This document shows positions 44,538 to 56,094 of a stretch of 64,000 nt of DNA, piece by piece (position 1 is the stretch's first letter; the number at the start of each line of letters is the position of its first letter). The stretch spans positions 32,482,501 through 32,546,500 of the forward strand of contig NC_050098.1 of NCBI RefSeq assembly GCF_902167145.1. Reading direction: 5' to 3'. The DNA is from Zea mays (taxonomy: Eukaryota > Streptophyta > Magnoliopsida > Poales > Poaceae). The position numbers were made by a program, and so were the translations under genes. Below the pieces are notes generated by a model. It worked only from the letters and a program-made list of their open reading frames with translations, was not told where the DNA came from and made no database searches.

Positions 44538-45980
44538 TGAAAGGGAAACAGGGTCAAACCTTTTCCTAAGTAATTTTGGTGGTTGAATTGCCCAACACAA
44601 ATAATTGGACTAACTAGTTTGCTCTAGATTATAAGTTCTACAGGTGCCAAAGGTTCAACACAAACCAATAAAAAGTCCAAGTTTGGGTTCAAAAGAAAGG
44701 AGCACAAGAAAACCGAAGGCTGCCCTGGTCTGGCGCACCGGACTGTCTAGTGTGCCACCGGACAGTGTCCGGTGCACTATCGGACAGTGTCCGGTGCACC
44801 AGGGTGGATCAACTCCAACTCGCTAGCTTCGGGAATTTGGGGAGCCACTCCGCTATAAATCACCGGACTATCCGGTGTAGCACCGGACTGTCCGGTGTGC
44901 CATGCGGAGCAACGGCTAACAGCGCCAACGGTCGTCTGCAAAAGTGAACAGTGCGCGGATAGCGCGCGCAAAAGTCAGAGCAGCGCCAGAAGGCGCACCG
45001 GACAGTGAACAGGACCTGTCCGGTGGCCCCACTTGTCAGAGCTCCAACGGTCGAACCCCAACGGTTGAGTGACGTGGCTGGCGCACCGGACAGTGTCCGG
45101 AGGCGCACCGGACTGTCCAATGCGCCCTTCTACAGCAGCCTTCCCCAACGACCACTTTGGTGGTTGGGGCTATAAATACCCCCCAACCACCACACTTCAA
45201 GGCATCCAAGTTTTCAGCCAACACATTCAATACAAGAGCTAGTGCATTCAATACAAGACACAATTAGAGTGAATCAAAATCTCTCCAAGTCCTAATTCCA
45301 CTCAAAGCAATAGTGACTAGAAGAGAGAGTTTTGTCGTGTTCTTTGGAGCTCTTGCGCTTGAATCACTTTTCTTCTTCCCCATTTCTTGTTCCTAAGATC
45401 TTTGTAATCAAAGCAAGAGACACCAATTGTGTGGTGGTCCTTGTGGGGACTAAGGGGGTGTTTGGTTGCTCCTGCTAAAGTTTAGCCCGGGTCACATCAA
45501 GCGTTTGACTTTTAAATAGGAGTATGAAATATAGACCCAACCAACTGGACTAGATTCGTCTCGTCTTTTAATCTTCGGCTGACAAATTAGTTTTATAATC
45601 CGACTACATTTAATACCCGGAACGGAGGTTCAAACATTCGATGGGACAGGGGCTAAATTTTAGCGGGGTGTAACCAAACACCCCCTAAGTGTCCTAATTG
45701 ATTGAGGAGAAAAGCTCACTCGGTCTAAGTGACCGTTTGAGAGAGGAAAAGGGTTGAAAGAGACCCGGTCTTTGTGACCACCTCAACGGGGAGTAGGTTT
45801 GCAAGAACCGAACCTCGGTAAAACAAATCATCGTGTCAGTCTCGCTATTTTCTTGTGATTTGTTTTTCGCCCTCTCTTTCGGACTCAATTATATTTCTAA
45901 CGCTAACCCCGGCTTGTAGTTGTGCTTAAACTTTATAAATTTCAGATTTGCCTATTCACCCCCCGTCTAGGCGACTTTCA
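44538..45980 (+). repeat. Element D 5' LTR (with MITE)
   Basis: TGAAAGGGAAACAGGG to GGCGACTTTCA, 1443 bp including a 232-bp MITE and its 3-bp duplication. Palindrome units lie at 44736-45120 and a TATAAATA box near 45171. The primer-binding site TGGTATCCGAGC starts at 45983, one base off the usual TGGTATCAGAGC. Confidence 0.93.
45454..45685. mobile_element. Tourist-type (PIF/Harbinger) MITE in D's 5' LTR, TSD TAA
   Basis: 232 bp, starting GGGGGTGTTTGGTT and ending AACCAAACACCCCC, a perfect 14-bp inverted repeat. TAA flanks it at 45451-45453 and 45686-45688. The 3' LTR has the empty site (GGGGACTAAGTGTCC near 53634), so the MITE came after D. Confidence 0.95.
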
Positions 45981-46028
45981 ATTGGTATCCGAGCCCGGTA
46001 CTTCATTAGAGCCTAATCGCTCGATGTG

Positions 46029-48658
46029 ATGTCGGGAGCTCACGCCAAGAAGGAGATGGTGACCGGCGAGAAGCCCGCCTCAAGCCACGGGAAAGCTCCA
46101 TCGGGGGAGTTCGGCAACAAGAAGAGGGAGGAATCACCTCCTCGCGTCAAGTCGCACCAGAGTGGCGACAAGAAGAAGAAAATGAAGAAGGTGGTCTACT
46201 ACGAGCCTGACTCTTCGTTGCCTTCCACCTCCGGCTCCGACACGCCGTCCGTCACTTCTAAGCGCCATGAGCGCAAGAAGTTTAGTAAGATCCCCTTACG
46301 CTATCCTCGCATTTCCAAACGCACTCCTTTACTTTTCGTCCCACTAGGCAAACCACCGATTTTTAACGGTGAATATTATTGTATGTGGAGTGATAAAATG
46401 AGGCACCATCTAACCTCACTCCATGCTAGCATTTGGGACATTGTTGAATTTGGAGCGCAGGAACCATCCGTGGGGGATGAAGGCTATGACTCGGACGAGG
46501 TAGCCCAAATCTGGCACTTCAACTCCCAAGCCACTACTATACTCCTCACCTCTCTAAGTCGAGAGGAGTATAATAAGGTGCAAGGGTTGAAGAGTGCCAA
46601 AGAGATTTGGGACATACTCAAAACCGCGCACGAAGGAGACGAGGTGACCAAGATCACCAAGCGGGAAACGATCGAGGGGAAGCTCGGTCGGTTCATGCTC
46701 AACCAAGGAGAGGAGCCACAAGCCATGTACAACCAGCTCAAGACCTTGGTGAACCAAGTGCGCAACCTCAGGAGCACCAAATGGGATGACCATGAAATGG
46801 TCAAGGTTATTCTAATATCACTCGTTTTTCTTAACCCTACACAAGTTCAATTAATTCGTGGTGATTCTAGATATAAGCTAATGTCTCCCGAGGAAGTGAT
46901 AGGAAAGTTTGTGAGCTTTGAGTTGATGATCAAAGGCTCCAAACAAATCATCGAGCGAGGCGCCACCTCTACACCCAAGATGCAACCCATCGCCTTCAAA
47001 GCGACGGAGGATAAGAAAGAAGAGTCTACATCAAGTAGACTCCCCATCGAAGCCTCCAAGCTCGACAACGAGGAAATGACGCTCATCATCAAGAGCTTCC
47101 GCCAAATCCTCAAGCAAAGGAGGGGGAATGACTACAAGCCCCGCTCCAAGAAAGTTTGCTACAAGTGTGGTAAGTCTGGTCAGTTCATTGCTAAATGTCC
47201 ATTATCAAGTGATAGTGAAAGGGGTGACGACAAGAAGGGAAGAAGGAAGGAGAAGAAGAAGTATTACAAGAAGAAGGGCGGCGATGCTCATGTTTGTCGG
47301 GAGTGGGACTCCGATGAGAGCTCCACCGACTCCTCCTCCGATGAGGACGCCGCCAACATCACTGTCAACAAGGGTCTTCTCTTCCGCAACGTCGGCCACA
47401 AGTGCCTCATGGCAAGGGACGGCAAAAAGAAGGTAAAATCTAAAGCCTCCACTAAATATGCAACATCTAGTGATGAGGAAAACTCTAGTGATGAGGAAGA
47501 TAATTTGCTTGCCCTGTTTGCCAACCTAAACATGCAACAAAAGGAAAAATTAAATGAATTGATAGGTGTTATTCATGAGAAAGATGAACTCTTGGATAGC
47601 CAAGAGGACTTCCTTATTAAAGAAAACAAGAAGCATGTTAAGGTTAAAAATGCTTATGCTCAGGAAGTAGAAAAGTGTGAAAAATTGACTAATGAGCTAA
47701 GCACTTGTCATGATGTTATCTCAAACCTTAGAAATCAAAATGCAAAATTAATTGCTAAGGTTGAGAAGTTAGATATTTGTGATGATTCAATTGTTAGTCT
47801 TAGAAATGATAATGATAGTTTGATTACTAAGATTGACAAATTGAATGCATCTCTCTCTAGCCTTAAAATTGAGAATGAAAAATTAATTGCTAAGGCTAAA
47901 GATTTAAATGTTAGCAATATTTCTATTTCCAATCTTAGAGATGAGAATGCTATTTTACATGCTAAGATTGATGAATTAAATGTTTGCAAACCCTCTACAT
48001 CTACCATTGAGCATGTTACTATTTGTACTAGATGTAGAGATATTAATGTTGATGCTATTCATGATCACCTAGCTTTAATTAAACAACAAAATGATCACAT
48101 AGCTCAACTTAGTGCTAAGATTAATGAGCATGACTTAGAAAATGAAAATTTAAATTTGCTAGAAGCATGCTCTATAGTGGGAGACGCCCTGGCATTAAGG
48201 ATGGCATTGGCTTCCAAAAGGGAGACAATGTCAAGCTTAATGCCCCTAAGAAATTGTCTAATTTTGTTAAGGGTAAGGCTCCCATGGTCTAGGATGACGA
48301 GGGTTACATTTTATATCCTGCTGGTTATCCCGAGCACAAAATTAGGAGAATTCATTCTAGGAAGTCTCACTCTGGCTCTCATCATGCTTTTGTGTATAAG
48401 AGTGAGGCATCTAGTTCTAGGCAATCTACTCATGTTAAATTGCCTAAAAAGAAATCTCCTATTGCATCAAATGAACCCAATGTTTCATTTAAGACTTTTG
48501 ATGCATCATATGTTTTAACTAACAAATCAGGCAAAGTAGTTGCCAAATATGTTGGGGGCAAACACAAGGGGTCAAAGACTTGTGTTTGGGTACCCAAGGT
48601 GCTTGTTTCTAATGTCAAAGGACCAAAAACCATTTGGGTACCTAAGAACAAGGCCTAA
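46029..48658 (+). pseudogene. Element D gag, broken near its tail
   Basis: Starts MSGAHAKKEMVTGEK after the primer-binding site. It holds the Sirevirus gag core, a zinc knuckle reading CYKCGKSGQFIAKC and a long coiled coil. In the knuckle the metal-binding His is replaced by Gln (codon 47181-47183, CAG where E has His). A one-base deletion near 48150 shifts the frame. The correct tail frame then has a TAG at 48290-48292, before closing with WVPKNKA and TAA at 48658. The protein would lack its tail and probably a working knuckle. Confidence 0.88.
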
Positions 48659-48671
48659 ACTTGTTTTGTAG

Positions 48672-51600
48672 GTTTATGCATCTGGGGGCTCAAGTTGGAT
48701 CATTGATAGCGGGTGCACAAACCACATGACTGGGGAGAAAAGGATGTTCTCCTCCTATGAGAAAAACCATGATCCCTAAAGAGCTATCACATTCGGGGAT
48801 GGAAATCAAGGTTTGGTCAAAGGACTTGGTAAAATTGTTATATCTCCTGACCATTCTATTTCCAATGTTTTTCTTGTAGATTCTTTAGACTATAACTTGC
48901 TTTCAGTTTCTCAATTATGTAAAATGGGCTACAATTGTCTTTTTACGGATATAGGTGTTACTGTCTTTAGAAGAAGTGATGATTCAGTAGCATTTAAGGG
49001 AGTGTTAGAGGGTCAGCTATACTTGGTTGATTTTAATAGAGATGAACTCGACTCTTGCTTAATTGCTAAGACTAACATGGGTTGGCTCTGGCATCGCCGA
49101 CTAGCCTACGTTGGGATGAAGAATCTTCATAAGCTTCTAAAGGGAGAGCACATTTTGGGACTAACAAATGTTCATTTTGAGAAAGACATGATTTGTAGCG
49201 CATGTCAAGCAGGGAAGCAAGTTGGTGTTCATCATCCACACAAGAACATCATGACGACCGATAGGCCACTTGAGCTACTCCACATGGATCTATTCGGCCT
49301 GATTGCTTACATAAGCATCGGCGGGAGTAATTACTGTCTAGTTATTGTGGATGATTATTCTCGCTTCACTTGGGTGTTCTTTTTGCAGTAAAAATCTCAA
49401 ACCCAAGAGACCTTAAAGGGATTCTTGAGACGGGCTCAAAATGAGTTCGGCTTAAGGATCAAAAAGATTAGAAGCGACAATGGGACGGAGTTCAAGAACT
49501 CACAAATAGAAGGCTTCCTTGAGGATGAGGGCATAAAGCATGAGTTCTCTTCTCCCTACACACCACAACAAAATGGTGTAGTGGAGAGGAAGAATAGAAC
49601 TCTACTTGACATGGCAAGGACCATGCTTGATGAGTACAAGACTTCGGACCGGTTTTGGGCGGAAGCAATCAACATCGCTTTCTACGCCATCAACCGTCTC
49701 TACCTTCACCGAATCCTCAAGAAGACATCGTATGAACTCCTCACCGGTAAAAAGCCCAATGTTTCATATTTTAGAGTCTTTGGTAGAAAATGCTTTATTC
49801 TTGTTAAAAGAGGTAGAAAATCTAAATTTGCTCCTAAGGCTGTAGAAGGCTTTTTACTTGGTTATGATTCAAACACAAGGGCATATAGAGTCTTTAACAA
49901 GTCCACTGGACTAGTTGAAGTTTCTTGTGACATTGTGTTTGATGAGACTAACGGCTCTCAAGTAGAGCAAGTTGATCTTGATGAGCTAGTTGATGAAGAG
50001 GCTCTGTGCGTCGCACTAAGGAACATGTCCATTGGGATGTGTGTCCTAAGGAATCCGAAGAGCCTACACATGCACAAGATCAACCATCATCTTCAAATCA
50101 AGCATATCCACCAACCCAAGATGAGGATCAAGCTCAAGATGATGAAAATGAAGATCAAGAAGAGCCACCTCAAGAGGAGGACAATGATCAAGGGGGAGAT
50201 GCCAATAATTAAGACAAGGAAGATGATGAGGATCCAAGACCGCCTCACCCAAGAGTCCACCAAGCGATACCAAGAGATCACCCCGTGAACTCCATTCTAG
50301 GCGATATTCATAAGGGGGTAACCACTCGATCTCGTGTCGCTCATTTTTGTGAACGTTACTCTTTTGTGTCTTCCATTGAGCCATACAGGGTGGAAGATGC
50401 ATTAAGAGATTCGGATTGGGTGTTGGCAATGCAAGAGGAACTCAACAACTTCACGAGGAATGAGGTATGACATCTTGTTCCACGTCCTAACCAAAATGTT
50501 GTAGGAACCAAGTGGGTCTTCCGCAATAAGCAAGATGAGCATGGTGTGGTGACAAAGGAACAAAGCCCGACTTGTAGCCAAGGGTTATTCACAAGTCGAA
50601 GGTTTGGATTTTGGTGAAACCTATGCACCCGTAGCTAGGCTTGAGTCAATTCGTATATTACTTGCCTATGCTACTTACCATGGCTTTAAGCTCTATCAAA
50701 TGGACATGAAAAATGCCTTCCTCAATGGACCAATCAAGGAGGAGGTCTATGTTGAGCAACCTCCCGGCTTTGAAGATAGTGAGTACCCTAACCATGTGTA
50801 TAAACTCTCTAAGGCGCTTTATGGGCTCAAGCAAGCCCCAAGAGCATGGTATGATTGCCTAAGAGATTTTCTTATTGCTAATGGCTTCAAAGTCGGAAAA
50901 GCCGATCCTACTCTCTTTACCAAAACTATTGCAAATGATTTGTTTGTATGCCAAATTTATGTTGATGATATTATATTTGGGTCTACTAACAAATCTACTT
51001 GTGAAGAGTTTAGTAGGATTATGATTCAAAAATTCGAGATGTCTATGATGGGGGAGTTGAAGTATTTCTTAGGTTTTCAAGTGAAGCAACTCCAAGAGGG
51101 TACCTTCATCAGCCAAACTAAGTACATTCAAGATATACTCACCAAGTTTGGAATGAAGGATGCCAAGCCCATCAAGACACCCATGGGAACTAATGGGCAT
51201 CTCGACCTCGACACGGGAGGTAAATCCGTGGATCAAAAGGTATACCGGTCGATGATAGGATCTTTACTCTATTTATGTGCATCTCAACTGGATATTATGC
51301 TTTCTGTATGCATGTGTGAAAGATTCCAAGCCGATCCTAAGGAAGTTCACCTTAGGGCCGTAAAACGAATCTTGAGATATTTAGTTCATACACCTAAGTT
51401 TGGTCTTTGGTACCCCAAGGGATCCACTTTTGATTTAATAGGATATTCATATGTTGATTGGGCAGGGTGTAAGATTGATAGGAAGAGCACATTAGGGACT
51501 TGTCAGTTCTTGGGAAGATCCCTGGTGTCTTGGGCTTCAAAGAAGCAAAATTCAGTAGCTCTTTCTACCGCCGAAGCCGAGTACATTGCCGCAGGCCATT

Positions 51601-51911
51601 GTTGCGCATAATTGCTTTGGATGAGGCAAACCCTTAGGGACTATGGTTACAAATTAACCAAAGTTCCTTTCCTATGTGATAATGAGAGTGCAATCCGCAT
51701 GGCGGATAATCCCGTTGAGCATAGCTGCACTAAGCACATAGCCATTCGGTATCACTTTTTGAGGGATCACCAACAAAGGGGGGATATCGAGATTGCTTAT
51801 GTTAGCACCAAAGAACAATTAGCCGATATCTTTACCAAACCACTAGATGAGAAAACTTTTACCAAACTTAGGCATGAGCTAAACATTCTTGATTCTAGTA
51901 ATTTTGATTGA
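48672..51911 (+). pseudogene. Element D pol, multiply broken
   Basis: Protease ([11 protein letters not shown]), integrase ([18 protein letters not shown]), RT ([16 protein letters not shown]) and RNase H ([14 protein letters not shown]) are all present. Breaks include a shift near 48773, TAA at 49389-49391, a one-base deletion near 50036, TGA at 50468-50470, a shift near 50560 and TAA at 51609-51611. The frame is +1 to gag and is preceded by TAG at 48669-48671. Confidence 0.9.
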
Positions 51912-52728
51912 TATTTTGCACACATAGCTCATTTATATCTTTGATTATATCTCTTTCATGTGCTATGACTCATGTGTTTTCAAGTGTATTTCATGACAAG
52001 TCATAGATTGAAAGGGAAATGGAGTCCTCGACGAAGACAAGGCTTCCACTCCATCATAATATTTATCCTTCACCGACACTCTGCATCGCTCTTCACTTTG
52101 GTATAATCCTTCACTCATACATTATTTGCCAAAGCGAGAAAGAGTTTGAGAAGGGCTCATATTTCACTCACAAGTATCCGTTTTTGGCGATTCATGCCAA
52201 AGGGGGAGAAAGTATTAGCCCAAAGCAAAAGGACCGCACCACCACCAATTTCAAAAATGTAAATGTAGTCTTTCAAATGTGTATTAAAGAAGTTTTTCAA
52301 TTGGTATCTTATTTTTGATACAATTTCAAATTGGCATGACCTCTTTCAAAATTGAAATATAAAACCCTCTTGAACACTAAGAGGAGTCATTGAGGGGGAG
52401 TTTTGTTTAGTCAAAGGAAAAGCATTTGAAACAGGGGGAGAAAAGTTCAAATCTTGAAAATGCTTCTTTCAATCTTATTCATATACCTTTGACTATTTGC
52501 AAAATGTTTTTGAAAAGAATTTTACAAAGAATTTGCAAAAACAAAACTAGTGGTGCAAGCGTGGTCCAAAATGTTAAAATGAAGAAAGAAATCCATGCAT
52601 ATCTTATGAAAATGTAAATTGGTTTAATTCCATGTAACCTTTGCACTTACCTTATGCAAACTAGTTCAATTCTGCACTTGTATATTTGCTTTGGTTTGTG
52701 TTGGCATCAATCACCAAAAAGGGGAGAT
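51912..52728 (+). other. Element D non-coding tract before 3' LTR
   Basis: No gene. Purine runs near 52200, 52394, 52433 and the terminal tract at 52716-52728. The LTR-edge mimic GATTGAAAGGGAAATGG occurs at 52007, 720 bases before the LTR. Confidence 0.7.
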
Positions 52729-53908
52729 TGAAAGGGAAATAGGGTCAAACCTTTCCTAAGTAATTTTGGTGGTTGAATTGCCCAACACAAATAATTGGAC
52801 TAACTAGTTTGCTCTAGATTATAAGTTCTACAGGTGCCAAAGGTTCAACACAAACCAATAAAAAGTCCAAGTTTGGGTTCAAAATAAAGGAGCAAAAGAA
52901 AACCAAAGGTTGCCCTGGTCTGGCGCACCGGACTGTCCGGTGTGCCACCGGACAGTGTCTGGTGCACCAGGGTGGATCAACTCCAACTCGCTAGCTTCGG
53001 GAATTTGGGGAGCCACTTCGCTATAATTCACCGAACTGTCCGGTGTAGCACCAGACTGTCCGGTGTGCCATGCGGAGCAACGGATAAAAGCGCCAACGGT
53101 CGTCTGCAAAAGTGAACAGTGCGCGGACGGCGCGCGCAGAAGTCAGAGCAGCACCAGAAGGCGCACCGGACAGTGAACAGGACATGTCCGGTGCACCACC
53201 GGACTGTCCGGTGGCCCCACTTGTCAGAGCTCCAATGGTCGAACCCTAACGGTTGGGTGATGTGGCTGGCGCACTGGACAGTGTCCGGTGGCGCACTGAA
53301 CTGTCCGGTGCGCCCTTCGACAGCAGCCTTCCCCAACGGCCACTTTGATGGTTGGGGCTATAAATACCCCCAAACCACCACACTTCAAGGCATCCAAGTT
53401 TTCAGCCAACACATTCAATACAAGAGCTAGTGCATTCAATACAAGACACAATTAGAGTGAATCAAAATCTCTCCAAGTCCTAATTCCACACAAAGCAATA
53501 GTGACTAGAAGAGAGAGTTTTGTCGTGTTCTTTGGAGCTCTTGCGCTTGGATTGCTTTTATTCTTCCCCATTTTTTATTCCTAAGATCTTTGTAATCAAA
53601 GCAAGAGACACCAATTGTGTGGTGGTCCTTGTGGGGACTAAGTGTCCTAATTGATTGAGGAGAAAAGCTCACTCGGTCTAAGTGACCGTTTGAGAGAGGG
53701 AAAGGGTTGAAAGAGACCCGGTCTTTGTGACCACCTCAACGGGGAGTAGGTTTGCAAGAACCGAACCTCGGTAAAACAAATCATCGTGTCACTCTCGCTA
53801 TTTGCTTGTGATTTGTTTTTCGCCCTCTCTTTCGGACTCGATTATATTTCTAACGCTAACCCCGGCTTGTAGTTGTGCTTAAACTTTATAAATTTCAGAT
53901 TTGCCTAT
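52729..53908 (+). repeat. Element D 3' LTR, main part
   Basis: Begins TGAAAGGGAAATAGGG and is cut at 53908 by E. The last 29 bases lie at 63409-63437, including the duplicated CCTAT. Palindrome units at 52925-53310 and a TATAAATA box near 53359. Confidence 0.93.
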
Positions 53909-55228
53909 TGATAGTCGCCTAGAGGGGGGGTGAATAGGGCGAAACTGAAATTTACAAATATAAACACAACTACAAGCCGGGTTAGCGTTAGAAATATAAA
54001 CGAGTCCACGAGAGAGGGCGCAAAACAAATCGCGAGCAAATAATGAAGTGTGACACACGGATTTGTTTTACCGAGGTTCGGTTCTCTCAAACCTACTCCC
54101 CGTTGAGGAGGCCACAAAGACCGGGTCTCTTTCAACCCTTCCCTCTCTCAAACGGTCCCTCGGACCGAGTGAGCTTCTCTTCTCAAATCAAAGCCGGGAA
54201 CAAAACTTCCCCGCAAGGGCCACCACACAATTGGTGCCTCTTGCCTTGATTACAATGGAGTTTTGATCACAAGAACAAGTGAGAAAGAAAAGAAGCAATC
54301 CAAGCGCAAGAGCTCAAATGAACACGGCAAATCACTCTCACTAGTCGCTAGGGCTTTGTGTGGAATTGGAGAGGATTTGATCTCTTTGGTGTGTCTAGAA
54401 TTGAATGCTAGAGCTCTTGTAGTAGTTGAGAAGTGGAAAACTTGGATGCAATGAATGGTGGGGTGGTTGGGGTATTTATAGCCCCAACCACCAAAAGTGG
54501 TCGTTGGCTGGGCTGTCTGCTCGATGGCGCACCGGACAGTCCGGTGCACACCGGACAGTCCGGTGCCCCCTGCCACGTCATCACTGCCGTTGGATTCTGA
54601 CCGTTGGAGCTTCTGACTTGTGGGCCCGCCTGGGTGTCCGGTGCACACCGGACAGGTACTGTTTGCTGTCCGGTGTGCCAGCATGGGCATTTCTGACTCC
54701 TGCGCGCGCAGAGCGCGCATTAAATGCGCGGCAGAGAGCCGTTGGCGCGGAGATAGCCGTTGCACTGGAGTCGCACCGGACAGTCCGGTGCACACCAGAC
54801 AGTCCGGTGAATTTTAGCGGACTAGCCGTTGGCGTTTCCCGAAGCTGGCGAGTTCCTGAAGCCGACCTCCCTTGGCGCACCGGACACTGTCCGGTGTACA
54901 CCGGACAGTCCGGTGAATTATAGCCGAGTCGCCCTGGAAATTCCCGAAGGTGGCGAGTTTGAGTCTGAGTCCCCTGGTGCACCGGACAGGTACTGTTCAC
55001 TGTCAGGTGGCACACCGGACAGTCCGGTGCGCCAGACCAGGGGTGCCTTCGGTTGCCCCTTTGCTCCTTTATTGAATCCAAAACTTGGTCTTTTTATTGG
55101 CTGAGGGTGAACCTTTTACACCTGTATAATCTACACACTTGGGCAAACTAGTTAGTCCAATTATTTGTGTTGGGCAATTCAACCACCAAAATTATTTAGG
55201 AACTAGGTGTAAGCCTAATTCCCTTTCA
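53909..55228 (-). repeat. Element E 3' LTR
   Basis: 1320 bp. Palindrome units at 54525-55035. TATAAATA on the minus strand at 54473-54480. Confidence 0.95.
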
Positions 55229-56094
55229 ATCTCCCCCTTTTTGGTGATTGATGCCAACACAAACCAAAGCAAACAGAGATGTGCATAATTGAACTAGTTT
55301 GCATAATGTAAGTGTAAAGGTTGCTTGGAATTGAGCCAATATAACTACTTACAAGATATGCATGAAATGTTTCTTTCTTATTTAGTATTTTGGACCACGT
55401 TTGCACCACATGTTTTGTTTTTGCAAATTCTTTTGTAAATCCATTTCAAAAAATCTTTTGCAAATAGTCAAAGGTAAATGAATAAGAGTTTGCAAAGCAT
55501 TTTCAAGATTTGAAATTTTCTCCCCCTGTTTCAAATGCTTTTCCTTTGACTTAACAAAACTCCCCCTAAAAGAGATCCACCTCTTAGTGTTCAAGAGGGT
55601 TTTGATATACCATTTTTGAAATACTACTACCATTTTTGAAATACTACTTTCTCCCCTTTTTGAACACAATAGAATACCAATTGATAAATACTTTTGGAAA
55701 GCACTAAGTTTTTGAAATTGGTGGTGGTGCGGTCCTTTTGCTTTGGGCTCATACTTTCTCCCCCTTTTTGGCATGAATCGCCAAAAACGGAATCATTAGA
55801 GCCTTTGAAGTGCTATCTTCCCTTTTGGTCATAAATAAATGAGTTAAGATTATACCAAAGATGAAGTCCGGTCCTCTTGCTTGGGGTTTTTACTCTCTCC
55901 CCCAAAGACAAGGTCCTTTTCTTGGAGTGATGACGAAGTATGAGTTACGGAGTGGAAGCCTTTTGTCTTCGCCGAAGACTCCAATTCCCTTTCTATACAC
56001 CTATGACTTGGTTTGAAATAAACTTGAACACACATTAGTCATAGCATATAAAAGAGATATAATCAAAAGTATATAAATGAGCTATGTGTGCAAT
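55229..56094 (-). other. Element E non-coding tract before its 3' LTR
   Basis: No gene. Purine runs on the minus strand at 55230-55242 (terminal tract), 55522, 55562, 55760 and about 55900. An LTR-edge mimic (AGAAAGGGAATTGG) lies near 55981-55994. Confidence 0.7.
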
